Below are positions 1 to 12,190 of a stretch of 64,000 bases of DNA, in pieces (the stretch's first letter is position 1; every line of letters begins with the position of its first letter). Location of the stretch: assembly GCF_002878395.1 (NCBI RefSeq), contig NC_061121.1, positions 14,467,996 to 14,531,995 of the forward strand, read 5' to 3'. This stretch comes from Capsicum annuum (Eukaryota; Streptophyta; Magnoliopsida; Solanales; Solanaceae). The translations under genes and the position numbers were made by a program. The notes under the pieces were generated by a model. It worked only from the letters and a program-made list of their open reading frames with translations. It searched no databases and was not told the DNA's origin.

Positions 1-1560
1 TGTTGCTAGTGGAGTTGTTTGTGATGGTGGCAGCCATCTTGCTGCTGTTGCTGCTGCTAATAGTCATGATTATGAGCATGCTCAACAAACAATAAATACT
101 TATGAAAACACCCCTTGCACAGGTCCCTCTCACCCCTACACCGGTCCTCTCACCCTTGCAATGGTCCCTCTCACCCTTCCTCACCCTCATGTTCTTATTG
201 CAAATATAGAGTGTGCAAAGACAGGGGGGATAAACTCCTTGAAAATATAGAGGTTATTACTGAAGCTACCGAAGAGTTGAAATTCATGAGGGGTGTCATA
301 CCATCCAATGAGGTGAGGGATCCATGCACTTCTACAGTAGAGGTTAGGAGGAAGAGAAGAAAAATTAGACAAATTCTCTCCGTTATGAAAATAGTAAAAA
401 ATGCAACTCCTCCCGCTCCAAGAGTTGTTGAAGTTCAGAGGCCGCTAAAGAAGGTGGGCATATTCGTGTCGCTTGGTAAGGAGAAGGAGGAGGAACTGCA
501 ACAAATCATGAATGGCGGGAGAAAAGTTAAAAAATAATACACCATGCATTCATGTTCCACCAAAGACTTCAAGAATATGACAAATATGTGTGTTTGGTAC
601 GAGGACAATGTAAGTTTACTTTTGCAAACCTAGCCTTCTAATCTACTCCACGAAGAAGAATCTATGCAGCAAATGTGTAATCTATTGCAACAGCTTGGTA
701 TTCCGTTGCAACATAATACACATCTGTTGCATAAGTTGTGTTGGCTGGGTAATCTGTGAACTGATTCAGAGAACCCTCTACATAGATTCTTTCTACTGTA
801 TTTTTATTCTTTACAATTACTAGCCTATTTAAATTAATTGGCTTCTTATACCGCAGTATGTTGATGAAATTCTCTGCCTTATGAAGGGCAGGCAATTAGT
901 GTACCCGGATGCTTATGATGCTGCCGATAGGATAAAGGACCTCAACTTCTACAATAATTTCAAGGATTGATATGCTGATCTCCATAAGTAAGCTGATTCC
1001 GATGGCTCGAGACTTAATCAGTTAGTTCTACATTCCAATGGGATGAAGAAGTGATTAAATATGTTAGAGAGAAGAGGCCATATCCACACGACAAGAGCTG
1101 GACCAAGGTAAAGAGAATCCTTGCAGTCATGAACATGAAAGGCAAACATTTTCTTACTGTTGAGATACTACTCTACGGGGCAAAGATTAAGGTTTATGGC
1201 TGCAACTTAACTATCTTCAGCGAGGACAAGTTTTTAGCCCACATGCAGCCACTCTTGAAGTTGTTGCCTAAGTTATTGACGCAGAGTAAGCTGATAGATC
1301 ATTTGCCGTTTGAAGTCTTGACGAAGAAATCATGAGATTTTGAAGGTCAAAATAAGAACATCGAGCTCCAGAGAAATAGAACCGGTGCAGCGTGCTGGCC
1401 GTACTCGCTTTCATACATCGAGTCTTTGCTGACTGGTACAGAAATAATCGGTATGTACAACACCGTTGTGGAAAAGATGAAATGAGTTTGGGCTTATGGG
1501 GTCCTAACTAAATGGTTGGAGCCCGTGTATATAGAAGAAAATGTACAAAGACGGAGACGA
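1..1560 (+). pseudogene. Ulp1/SENP-like (C48) protease gene of a Mutator-type element, copy 1, decayed
   Basis: The left part is cut off by the window edge. On the + strand this reads as a degraded gene for a Ulp1-type cysteine-protease-like protein of the kind carried by Solanaceae Mutator-like transposons. A Cys-rich stretch (CSYCKYRVC, 190-216) is followed by RGVIPSNE and a basic region, then an in-frame stop at 535-537. A canonical intron (GTAAGT ... CCGCAG) spans 610-856. The protease core lies at 1045-1560: GKHFLTVEIL (1141-1170) holds the expected His, VYGCN (1192-1206) has Gly where the catalytic Asp is expected, and AACWPYS keeps Cys at 1393-1395. TGA stops at 1333 and 1483 interrupt the core. 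Family assignment is from remembered family features; the lost Asp and the stops are seen directly. It is very probably non-functional. Confidence 0.72.
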
Positions 1561-2276
1561 ACACGATAATAATTTTTTATTTCAAGCCACCTCACTTTAC
1601 ATGTAGTGGCAATAATTTTTCTGTCTGTGGATAGTTAAATTTTTATAATGCAACAGATAATATATCTGTTGTAACATATATAATACCTGTTGTGACAGAT
1701 TGATTATCTACTGGAGTAGATTGGTCGTCTGTTGCATTAATAGATGTTTCCCGATCTATCTGTCACAACAGATATCAAATCTGTTGTAACATATAATCTA
1801 TCTGTTGCAACTGATAGATAATCTATTGCAATAAATCAAGAAAGTAGGAAGACCTATTATATAATTTCCAGCAGATGACCTAACTAAATGGTTGGAGCCC
1901 GTGTATCAAGAAAAATATGTACAAAGATGGAGACGAATATGATAACAATTATTATTTCAAACCATCTCACTTTACATGTAGTGGCAACAATTTCTTTTTT
2001 TGGAGAAAGTTAAATTTTTATAATGCAATAGATTATATATCTGCTGTAACAGCTAGTATATCTGTTGTGTCAGATATAGTACCTGTTGTGACAGATTGAT
2101 TATCAGTTGGAATAGGTTGGCCATCTGTTGCATTATGCAGACATTCCCAGTCTGTCTATCGCAACAGATATACAATCTATTGTAACATATAATCTATCTG
2201 TTGAAACTGATCGGTGATCTATTGGAGTAAATAAAAAAAGTAGGAAGACCTTGTATATAATTTCCAGCAGATGACC
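1503..2276. repeat. Tandem duplication of ~376 bp at the 3' end of Ulp1 copy 1
   Basis: The sequence starting CCTAACTAAATGGTTGGAGC at 1503 starts again at 1879. The two halves stay alignable to TTTCCAGCAGATGACCTA near 2276, with indels and substitutions. Each half contains the last codons of the protease reading frame (LTKWLEPVY) and a block rich in ATCTGTTG/CAACAGAT motifs. The degree of divergence suggests an old event. Confidence 0.8.
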
Positions 2277-2400
2277 TACGTGTTGCATCTCATGGTGCAA
2301 CATATGTCTAAATCTGTTTGATAAGATATATCATATGTTACAACAGATGTATTATCTGTTACGATATTTGAATCTAGTATTCCATTTCAATTATCATGTT
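1640..2400. repeat. ATCTGTTG / CAACAGAT motif-rich DNA
   Basis: Dense, degenerate copies of ATCTGTTGCA and its reverse complement, often as opposed pairs able to fold into short stems. The same motif fills 620-760, 4010-4310 and 6260-7335. No protein is encoded here. It appears to be non-coding sequence of the surrounding transposons. Confidence 0.7.
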
Positions 2401-2589
2401 CAAAACTAAGGATTAAATTATATTCATAGACAACATAAAATAAATTGAAGCCTTCAAAAATTACATGAAATGAAATAAATAAAATGTAAAAAAATTATTA
2501 TGGGCACAAATGATCTACTCTACAAATAAATCAACAAGTTAAATCAAGGAGGATAGGTTATTACATTGACAGACTCAAGCTATAAAGAT

Positions 2590-5500
2590 CTAATCAATAT
2601 GGACAAGTTGTTCTTCATCCGGTATTATGGAATTCGGCTTTGGTCGTCGTGGATCTTTAGTGTTGCTTGCGTACGTCTTCTGAGCTTTTGCTTCTCCGTA
2701 TTTTCATAAAAGAGAAACATATCTTTTGCCTAGTAATCCGGCATCAATTCCATTATTTGGTACTTGTAATCCATCACTCAAATACTCGGCGTAAGCAGCA
2801 ATAAAAGGACCTTAATTTTTGCGTTTTAAAAAAATAGATGATTCATATCTTGCAGTTCATGCAAGCGTTGTGAAATTTATGAAATAAAACTAAATCATGA
2901 CACTTATACTTACAGGCTACCAATGGTTTGTTGAGCAATTCCTTCAACATATTGTACATCAAATGGATTACCCATTTTATCCCGGTATGCTTCAATCATC
3001 GACCAATCAGTACGAACCTTTTGGTTCAAAAAGCTACTCATATCAAGGTAAGTAGGTAATATTTTGGCCAGCTTTTGTATCTCAGACAAAGGCCCAGAAT
3101 GTCTTCTTCACGACATCGAGTCATAAACTCAGATGCGCTTCTCTTTTAGAATGACGACAGCCAACACCCAATGGAATTCATCACCATAACTGATTGGGAT
3201 GTACACTTCATCGATCAAATGCCAAGGTAAGCCAGCTGGAATGCTAAAATCTTTGAAGATGTTGATTAAGCATTCCTCATTTCGAGAAACTTTCGGTTGT
3301 TGTTGACAATACCTATCTTAGGCATTATTGATGTAAACTTTGTACAAATAACTGCCTGTCGTGTATCTGTATTATTCTTGTGTTTGCAACTTGGACTTCT
3401 TTCGGAGGTAGTAAAATATGACATCGATGTGCTGCGTATATTATCAAACATTTCGGATTATGTAACGAAAAAATCAATATGTAAATGCAATTAAATAAAG
3501 TATTAATTTATAGTAATATGTAAGGCATTTAAACCTTATCATTCTAGCAAGTTTGGGGTTGTGACTTCAAATAGAACCAATTCTTCATTCCAGGATGTGC
3601 AACAACAAAGTCGAACATATCAAAACCAAGACTCGATTTGTTCACTTTGTAGTGTTCGTCATTTTATTTTCTACATAATGATTTAAATGTGTTAATTCCA
3701 CGTTCTTACAACAAGAATCATATAAACCAATATCTTTTAAAATTGATTTATGTACCTGCCGGCATGATGCTTTAATAGCCCATCGGCAATCCATTCTGAA
3801 TAGTCATTGATCAACTGCGTTAGTTTTTTTGGAACCTCGTCCAAGATGTTGAACCCTTCAAATAGATAATTCTTCCGTTCTCCCGAACTGACAGGCTCCA
3901 CTTTTACTTCTTCTTTGGAAGCAGTTGATGGATTATAAACTGTGATATTATGCTCTTCAGCAGTGGCTTCTACCGTGACATCCACCTGGAAAGCCAGAAT
4001 TGTCAATGATAATTACAGATATACAACAGATTGTCCATCTGTAGCAACAAATGATCCTTATGTTATAAATGATGGATCATCTGTTGGGACGAATTCGAAC
4101 AGGTAAATCAGAGCAGTACGATAATTTTGAATAAATGATCTATCGTTCCAATATAAGACTCATCTTTTGAAACAGATAACACATCTGATGCAACAGGTTA
4201 GACAATAGTTATAACAGATGTATATATCTGTTTGATACTTTTTAGCAGATGTATCATCTGCTTAAAACAAATATGTGCTTGTTTGTTTGTTGGAACAGGT
4301 GATGTACATTCACCTTCTTTGGCTCATGTTGCTCTTCTGTGACCCTTGCACACTGAATATCGGTGTAAGACAAAGACAGAGGCATTGCAAATTTTCTTTT
4401 TTCGATGCTTGATGATACCTTGGAAGTATCTTTCCCTCTCCTCTTAGCCGCCTTGATCTCTTGTGGAGTGTATGGATATGAAATTCTCTTTTGATGGAAT
4501 GATACCCCTCTTAGATATCATTTCCTTTCCAGAAGCAGTTAGTGCATTAATAGCATTAGTCACTCCATCGTGTTTTGCCTTGCAGTCTTGACATTTGCAT
4601 GCAGAACATTTGCTAGATATGGAAAAATTTGTACAACCAGTATGATCATAATCATAATAGCTTGTCGTTTTCAAAATGGTAAGAGAAGCATCATTAGCCC
4701 CAACAGCAGCACCACTACCACTACTATTGTTAACAGCAACAAGCTACCCTCCAAAATTGTTTTTCTTGTGATGGTTGCTGCTCCAAACAATTTCATTTTT
4801 ATTCCATCAACGACCTTATGGTCCGATAAAGTTTGCACAAATCATAAAGTAAGAAAAAATGGCATCTTAAACTCTCGGTTGGTCGAAACAAGCCACGGAT
4901 GGACAATCTAAAATAAATCGATACATATATTAGAATGATGATGAAATCATTTAAAATAATCATTAATTAAAACAAAAACTTGATTAGAACTGGACTCACT
5001 GCTTCCTTAGGGGTATTGAAAAGATCAAGAAATTTTGCATTTTTATCGGTTTTAGCCGACAACCATCTCAGGATTCTTGGACAGGAAACTTCTTCTTGAT
5101 AGTTCACTTGTTGTCTCAAAGAAGGAATGGCTTCAAATGCCCAAGCCTATAACAGATAGACAATAAATCAAAAGTATTATTGAATAAAAAATGACGAATC
5201 ATATCATGATAAAATAAATATTTACCATGAAGGCCCATGGAAAGCCATATAAGTAAACTGTCTTTGGCGTCAACGGAGTCAACAAATATTGTATAGTTAT
5301 TTTGAAGATTTCATAACCCCAAGAATAGCTATTAAATGCCTTAAGATCCAAGGAGAAATTTATTAAACCGGAACTTATGTTGTTGTTAATGTCTCTCGCC
5401 CAAAGAATATTATGTACAAACCAAACCAAGCACAATGATTGCTTGTGCTTCTTTGAGAGTCCTTTACATTTCAACGCTTCTATCAAATTTTTGTGTTTGA

Positions 5501-6172
5501 AGCTTGGACCAACAATGGACACCAGGTCCTCACGATCACTCGACTTGCCTTTGCCTTTTTTGGGTGTGCGGGGTAATTTTTTTTTGGGTCAGAGTAGGTA
5601 TAACTTGAGAAGGAGAAGGAGGATAATATTTTAGTCCGATAACTATGGCAAACTCCTTCCAACCAAAATAAACAGGCATGCCACAGTAATTTATCCACAC
5701 CTCATCCATCTTGTCTTTATTTTCATACATAAACCTACACTTGAGAAGATCGTATACCATTTTCATCTGAAAACGAGCATTGTTGTCCTCCGGCAAATCA
5801 AGATATTGTCCAAAGCAGCTTTCCCTAAAATAAGCATCCAATTTTTGTTCTCGGAGTATTTTTCTTAAGGCATCAAAAGATTTTCCCATGGCCGACTTAA
5901 CTATGAAATCATCTGTTAAATCTGTGGCACCATAACACTACATTTGTCACAGGATAACATCAATGCTGAAAGTTTTGACCAACTCTTCAGTGGAAGGGCT
6001 ATTAGTATTTGGATCATCTCTTTTGAGACATTCCTTATCCCCGTGTTCATTATCTTCTGCTCCTGATTGAGATAGCATTTGTAAAACAAGCTCATAAAGT
6101 GGTGGATGTAGCCGAGCTGTTGCACTTGTTCCTTTACTTGGACTTGATTCTTTTTTTTCTTTTGGGAGCCAT
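2590..6172 (-). pseudogene. Ulp1/DUF1985 protease gene of a Mutator-type element, copy 2, decayed
   Basis: A minus-strand multi-exon gene. The start ATG is at 6172-6170 (MAPKRK), with a frameshift soon after. A DUF1985-type domain is at about 5889-5536 (CFGQYLDLPED, WINYCGMPVYFGWKEFAIV), continuing at 5522-5224 (HKQSLCLVWFVHN, LLTPLTPKTVYLYGFPWAFM) after a frame change. Further exons lie near 5140-4990, 4910-4310 (Cys-rich CSACKCQDC), 4006-3737, and 3660-3540. The C48 protease core is at about 3455-2930 (FHWVLAVVILK with His; VYDSMS with Asp), with a last exon at about 2815-2590 (GPFIAAYAEYLSDGLQVP) that ends in TAG. Two CGA-to-TGA-like stops flank VYDS. The codon expected to encode the catalytic Cys before GPF reads TAA (2814-2812). 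Family identity is known from similar Solanaceae genes; gene death is seen in the sequence. Confidence 0.8.
4010..4315. repeat. ATCTGTTG-motif-rich intron of Ulp1 copy 2
   Basis: Between the exon ending near 4310 and the one starting near 4006 (minus-strand order) the DNA consists largely of CAACAGAT / ATCTGTTG motif copies. It looks like an expanded intron of the transposon gene. No coding signal is visible. Confidence 0.55.
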
Positions 6173-6259
6173 ATTATCTTAAATTAACAGGAACATAAAT
6201 AGATTATAATTGATTAATGCATCGTTAAAAAGGATAATAGTAAATCTAACATGCTCAAC

Positions 6260-7335
6260 GGTAAAAAAAACAGTTCCAACAGATAACACATCTGTTGCAC
6301 CAGGTATGTTATCTATTGCAACATAGAATCGACCTATTGCAACGGATGAGTAAACCATTGGAAATAATTAAAACAAATCTCTAATATATCCGACCCGGAT
6401 GCCACAAATGAGTAAACCATTGGAAACAATAAAAACAGATCACTAATCCGTTGCACCAGGTATGTTATCTGATGCAACATATAACCAACCATTGCAACAG
6501 ATGAGTAAACCGTTGAAAACCATAAAAAAATCACTAATCTATTGCACCAGGTATTTTAGCTGATGCAACATATAACCAACCTGTTGCAACGAATGAGTAA
6601 TCCGTTGGAAACCATAAAAACATATCACTAATCTACTGCACTAGGTTTGTTATCTGTTTCAACATATAAATGACCTGTTGCAACGGATGAGTAATTCGCT
6701 GGAAATAATAAAAATAGATCACTGATCTGTTGTACCAGGTATTTTATCTGTTGCAACATTTAACTGACCTGTTGCAACGATGAGTAAACCTTTGAAGAGA
6801 ATAAAAATAGATCACAGAACTGTTGAAATATCACTCATCTGTTGAAAATGAGTTATCTGTTAGATCAATATTATTTAGATTTCTTCCAAACAGGACCATA
6901 AAAACAAATCACTAATCTGTTGCACCAGATTTGTTATCTGTTGCAACATATAAATGACCTATTGCAACGGATGAGTAATTCGTTGAAAATAATAAAAACA
7001 GATCACTAATCTGTTGCACCACGTACTTTCTCTATTTCTATATATAACTGACCTGTTGCAATGGATGAGTAAACCTTTGGAGAGAATAAAAAAAGATCAC
7101 TAAACTGTTGAAACATATCACTCGTCTGTTGGAAAATGAGTTATCTATTGGATCAATATTGTTTAGATTTCTTCCAAACAGAAGATTCATTTGTCACAAC
7201 AGATGAATGATCTGTTAGATTGTTCATCTGTTGCATCAATTTTTATAGTTGCATCAGATTTTAATCTGTTGCATCAGATATTAACATCTGCTGCATCAGA
7301 TGTCTTCATCTGTTACATTATATATTTCTTCTGTT
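6260..7335. repeat. ~93-bp tandem array upstream of Ulp1 copy 2
   Basis: Successive units begin around ATCACTAATCTGTTGCACC, contain ATCTGTTGCAACATATAA, and end with GCAACGGATGAGTAAACCGT. Unit starts fall near 6441, 6532, 6626, 6720 and 6823, with further degenerate units to about 7330, so the period is 91-94 bp. The array is upstream of the minus-strand Ulp1 gene, where a promoter or subterminal region of the element would be expected. A role as transposase-binding repeats is possible but is only inference. Confidence 0.8.
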
Positions 7336-8000
7336 TCAACACCATTTTTTTCAAGACAAACAACAAATCAACTTAACAACACCAACATATTACACACACA
7401 CACTAAGAACACCAACTGTGAACAAAAATCACCAATAAATTTGAATTAACAGTACGACAACAAGAAGAAGAAATGCCAGAAATTAGGGTTTTATTCAGTC
7501 CATATTTCAATACTAGAAGAGTAGTTGGCTCAAGTTCCTCTGTTTCTTCATAATTTTTTACCTGTGAAAAAGGAAATGGGACGACGAAGAACTCGAAGTT
7601 GTTCTCGCCGGAGAAGTCTTCACGTTGATTGACGGTTGAAAGTCGAAAGGGATCTCGCCCGACTATTTTTTACCGGAGATTGAAGGGAGAATTTTGCAGA
7701 ACTGTTGGTTGGGAGAGAGTTGAGAGAAGTTGTCGAGAGACAGAGCAGAGAGACTGGTTGATTTGGATTAAAGAGGGGTGTGGGTTGGGCTGATTTGTAT
7801 TTTTGAAAAGATTAGAAAATTTTTTAAAATATTAATCAACTTCACAATTAACTTAATCAAGTTTCCAAATGATGTTTGACCCTTTAAGTTGGTCAATGTC
7901 ACCAATCCTTCATTCAAGACTTAAAAGACATCTTTCCTTCAATTTATACATTTTCTAACTAGAGTTATTTCTTATACTATAATCCTTATGAATCATTTTC
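7336..8000. other. Non-coding flank, probable end region of the Ulp1 element
   Basis: Upstream of the motif array (minus-strand sense) and without a convincing gene. The stretch 7560-7800 is relatively GC-rich and resembles a 5' leader (GTTGTTCTCGCCGGAGAAG). I could not find a terminal inverted repeat partner, so the element's outer boundary is not placed. Confidence 0.3.
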
Positions 8001-10275
8001 ATTATCAAATTCTGCTAAATGTTTTGTTAAATGACCAGTTATTTTATTCATATTGCTTTGTCCTTGGTAATGTTTACTCTTTCCTCAAATATAGATCCAA
8101 TCAAGTATGAAATTTTGAATGTTGACAATGATAGTATAATTTTATAACCAGTTCTTTTGAATTCCTGTGGTTTTGTTTGTTGCTTTTGATGTAACAATTC
8201 TTCTATTAAAAGACTTCATTAAGAATTCATACCACAATCCGATCATTAGAATTATAAACTACTACTACTATATTAACATATCCCATGTAACCCCACAAGT
8301 GGGATCTAAATGGAGTGGTGAGAAGATGGCTTTACCCTTGGCTCGCTAGCTTTAGAGACATTGCTTTCATTTCCCTGAGCTTGCTAAAAAATTCATCGCA
8401 ACCATCTCACACAATGAGCCAATGAAATTAAATTAGGGAGAATAACCTAAAGGAGGAAAAAAGCCACTTACAATCCAACAACATTTGCTGCTTGTCAAAA
8501 GTTGTTAAAGCTGGAATGGAGAAGTGGAGATTTGATAATTACCTATTGTTCAAACAAGCTATAATTTTACAGGAGCCGATAGAGGGAAAAATAGAATTAA
8601 AAAGCAAAAAATAGATATTCTTATAAATGAAATATCATGACCATCACTACGAAAGATAAAAATATTGTCTTTCTAGAATGAATTTCAACTCCTCTGCGAT
8701 GTCTAAGGAGGTCATTATGATAACTGAATCCCGTACGAACATATTAGTAAAAGCAGGAGTAAATTAATTTGAGGAAAAATTCATACGAAGGCGGCCACAT
8801 AGTTGCAGAAATTTACAATGATTTTAAAGAGGATGTATAACTTTAAAATTTCACCATGAATATGTGTGATTAACTTGTAGAATAACATATACCTGGCAAA
8901 GCAGACCTTGAATCACCACTTCCATCTTTCATTGCTCAAGTGTGTCTGGAAGAACATTCTTTCCTTCTTGTTTTAAAACTAAATAAAAATTTCTCGGGCT
9001 AGGTTTTCTCTCTCAAAGCTCAAGTGAATGACATGTGATATTAATACGACATCTATAAACTTCACAATAGTAACTCCAAAAAATATGAGTTAAGTTACAT
9101 CCTCTACTTTCTACATAATAGGATTAAAGCTCTTGAAATTGTACATTGAGGTTGTAACAACACAACTATAACCAATTGGATTGAAAGCTATTCAAATGGT
9201 ACATTGAATTCAAATAATTTATGGCCATTTGTGACCTCATTCGATTAGTGGTGTACTATATATCCACACGTGCCTTCCTTTTCTCTTTAAAGAGAATACA
9301 TAGACAAAGTTTTATTTTTTCCCCTTTTCAGAGGGTTCACTTTGTTCTTCATCTATTAAAGGTCTGGTCGTCTTCAATTTCTCATAATAGAACTGGTGAC
9401 TTGGAATAAGGAGCCTATCCACGATTGTAAGGCATCGTGTCCTGCAGTTTTAAGGATGTGAACAATTTTATTTATGCTAGTACTAAGAAGGTACCACAAA
9501 AGTCAGAACCATTAGAAAAAAACATGAGAATGTATGTACCATATATCCCTTACAAAAAGAAGGCATAAAAATAAATATATCTAAAGCAACCCCATAAGGT
9601 GAAACGTCAAATGTGAGCTGATGTAAGTATCTATCAAGATCACCTAATATGATGTGGTTAAAGCAAAGCCGCGTCAAGTAACTCAACATGGAGTGGTATA
9701 TTAACTTACATCTAAATTTGAAACACCGAGGTAACAAAAAACTTGAATAATCAACATATCATCTTTGCTAATTCATTCTTCCCCATTCCTAATAATTGAC
9801 ACCCACTATCGAGGGAGACTGGACCATTCACCTGAGAACTCAAAAAGCCCAACATTAGTGATGGGATCGATTTTTCTATCCGCTGATTGCTTGGTACAAA
9901 GATACCTCTAACACGAACATCAGATATGACAATGTAAAACTGTAAGCACGTGAAATGCGATGATTATATGAGGTAAGATAAAAAACAGTAGATTCCTAAT
10001 CGGTAATATAGTAAGGTTTATTGCTTTCAATATCTAGTACCACATCAATCTTTTAGCAATAAAATCAGATAGGTAGCAGATATGATACTTACATAATTCC
10101 ATGTGTAGAAAAAATGTCTCAAGGAAGCATTGAAAAATAATTTTTTTCAGGAGCAATCTGCATAAAAGAAATACACCTGTGTAATAAGTAGTAGAGAACA
10201 AGCTAGTTCCAGTGCCATTTTCTCAACATGAATAATTTTGATTGAGAAGGGAGGAAGAAAGGAAAGGAAGCTGTT
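8001..10275. other. Intergenic AT-rich DNA without a recognised gene
   Basis: Only short open frames occur and none resembles a family I know. The region lies downstream (minus-strand sense) of the UPF2-like exon, so it may hold decayed intron or exon sequence of that locus. I could not match any of it to later UPF2 exons by eye. Confidence 0.5.
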
Positions 10276-10279
10276 GTAC

Positions 10280-10590
10280 GTCTTCAAAAATATCTTGGCC
10301 AACCAATGGAAGCCTAAGCAAGTAACTCCCTTGTCGAGCAAAGCTGGCTAGGAGTGACAAATTGGTCCGAGTTGAATCACGGTCCTTCAAATGTTCAACA
10401 CTCGTGAGGTCCTTAATAATATTCCCAAAGATGCCAGTATCGTCAACAACTTCAACAGAATTTTTAAAGTGCTACGCGTTTTCATAGCCCTCTCATTCCT
10501 ATCCACATCTACATCCTCTACAACATTTTCAGAAAAGAAGACTTTCAAGAGGCCTTGAACAAGACTTGGTGAAAAAATAGATCTGGGCCA
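10280..10590 (-). pseudogene. UPF2: UPF2 (nonsense-mediated mRNA decay factor) exon fragment, decayed
   Basis: The minus strand translates to SPSLVQGLLKVFF, then NERAMK.RSTLKILL, and after one frame change DDTGIFGNIIKDLTSVEHLK, DRDSTRTNLSLLASFARQGS and LPLVGQDIFED. This order and wording match the first MIF4G domain of plant UPF2, the scaffold linking UPF1 to UPF3 at exon-junction complexes in nonsense-mediated decay. About 14 bases appear deleted where the frame changes (near 10,457). The fragment ends at GAAGAC|GTACAA, a possible splice donor, so it looks like a DNA-level copy with its intron edge and not a processed copy. I found no other UPF2 exons with confidence. It is a partial, non-functional duplicate. 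Confidence 0.82.
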
Positions 10591-10953
10591 GGAAGATATG
10601 CATTAATATAAATAGAAAACAGTGTATGTCCAAAAGAGAAACACAAAGCCTATGATTCATCATTTTTTTTATATTAGAAGCTTGTCTTAGGAATGAACAG
10701 AAGTAGACTTTTTGTACAAGAATCTATAGAGAGAAGATGTGTTAATTAAGACTGACGCATCCAAATATGTATGTCCTGTAAAGCATATATCACTTATAAG
10801 TTGCCAGCCCGCATGGGATACAAATTTAAGTCAGCTAAGAAACTAACTCTAATATGACTTTCTACTGTCGGACACATGATGGGATATGATACGTGTATTC
10901 TTATTCGCTCTTAGTACAAATTATTTTAAATTGACATCGCTCTTAGTACATAT

Positions 10954-11480
10954 TGTTGGGTTTAATTGGTGTGAATGAAAAATAGAGGGACACAACCTTT
11001 GAGCAAAAAATATATTGTTTTGGAAAAGGTGTGACTGTTTAGATAGTTGTGTCTGTTCAGAAAAAGACACAATGTTTCTAATGAACAGACATGACTCTTC
11101 CAAAGGATACCTCTTTTAAGTGAACCATTGCCACTTTTCAAAAGAGGCATTTGATGGCTATATAAAGCCGCTTTCATCTACAGGTTTAGAAATGAATGAA
11201 AAATTTTCTGGAATAAAAACTCTTCTTGTCTTCAAAACATTCTTTGTGATCAATCAAATCGTTGAGTGAGTTCGACGAATCCAATTATTTGAGGTACCAT
11301 TATAGTTGGATTGAAAGTCATTTTATCCTGGGAGGAAGATTCCTAAACCTCGGGTACAGTGAGAAAAATTATTTCTTAAGGACACTCCGTAAAGTCGGGG
11401 GACTTAGCTTTATATTTCTATTTCATCTTAATTTCTGAAAAAATAAAACACACTTCTTAGAAAGATCACTTTGATCTTGT
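10954..11480 (+). mobile_element. Copia-type LTR remnant
   Basis: Starts TGTTGGGTTTAATTGG and carries a TATA box (TATATAAAG, 11159-11167). Its downstream part (CATTTTATCCTGGGAGGAAG ... TTAAGGACACTCCGTAAAGT) matches the leader of the copia element at 59,653-60,160, also on the + strand. The right end and a target-site duplication could not be fixed, and no internal copia genes follow, so it is a solo or truncated LTR. Confidence 0.55.
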
Positions 11481-12190
11481 GTTGAAGGTGTTTTTGTACT
11501 TCATAGTGTTCTTGTTTTAAACTTAAACTAGTGTTGAAGTTATTGTGCCTAAACACAGATTCTTGTACCCGAAAACACCATAAAATAACACATACATAAG
11601 CTGAAGATTTCTTCCTGATCTTTTCAATAGGATTTTCTACCGGTGGGCACCATGGTTCATATCCATGCAAAAGTGAGTTTCACAAAAACGTTTGGTGAGT
11701 CTATTATATGATATTTACCAAAGTCTAGCCTCCATGGTTGTACGTCCTATGTACCGGTAAAAAAAAATGAGTACAATATAGTATTGATATCAGCAAGACC
11801 TATTGTCAAACACCTTTGGTGCAACAATTTATACTTGATGGCAAGTCAAAAATGAAATTAAAGTAAGTAAATATATACTTTATTAAAAAAAAAAATGCAA
11901 ACTGCAGGAACAAAATGGCAATAGCAGCTTAACAAAGAGGGAAACAAATTAAATGTAGACTTACTTTCTCTCATTCATCTTCTTCCCTGTAGATTTCTCC
12001 ACCTTCAATATTCATGTTTGATCCCTATATGTTAGATCTAACTCTAAAATAAAATAATTCTCAAAATTCATTATTAAACTTCAAGTTAAAATTCAAAAAT
12101 TCTTCATAAAACTATAAATTAAGAAAATTACTGTATGCAAAATTTCAATAATATAAAGTGTGAAACAAAGAAAGGACAAAGAGGAGGAGC
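11481..12190. other. Intergenic, no gene seen
   Basis: AT-rich sequence between the copia LTR remnant and the start of duplicated segment A. No supported coding frame or RNA gene is visible. Confidence 0.5.

Noticed and set aside
8880..9000. Possible exon on the minus strand (reading GKNVLPDTLEQ before a GT donor)
   Set aside because: Only one short stretch in one frame, interrupted by a stop, and not matched to UPF2 or another family I can name.
9483..9737. 84-codon minus-strand open frame
   Set aside because: No recognisable domain or codon pattern, and it lies in decayed intergenic DNA near the UPF2 fragment.
10147..10341. Minus-strand open frame overlapping the UPF2-like exon
   Set aside because: It is the wrong frame of the UPF2 homology and is therefore a shadow.
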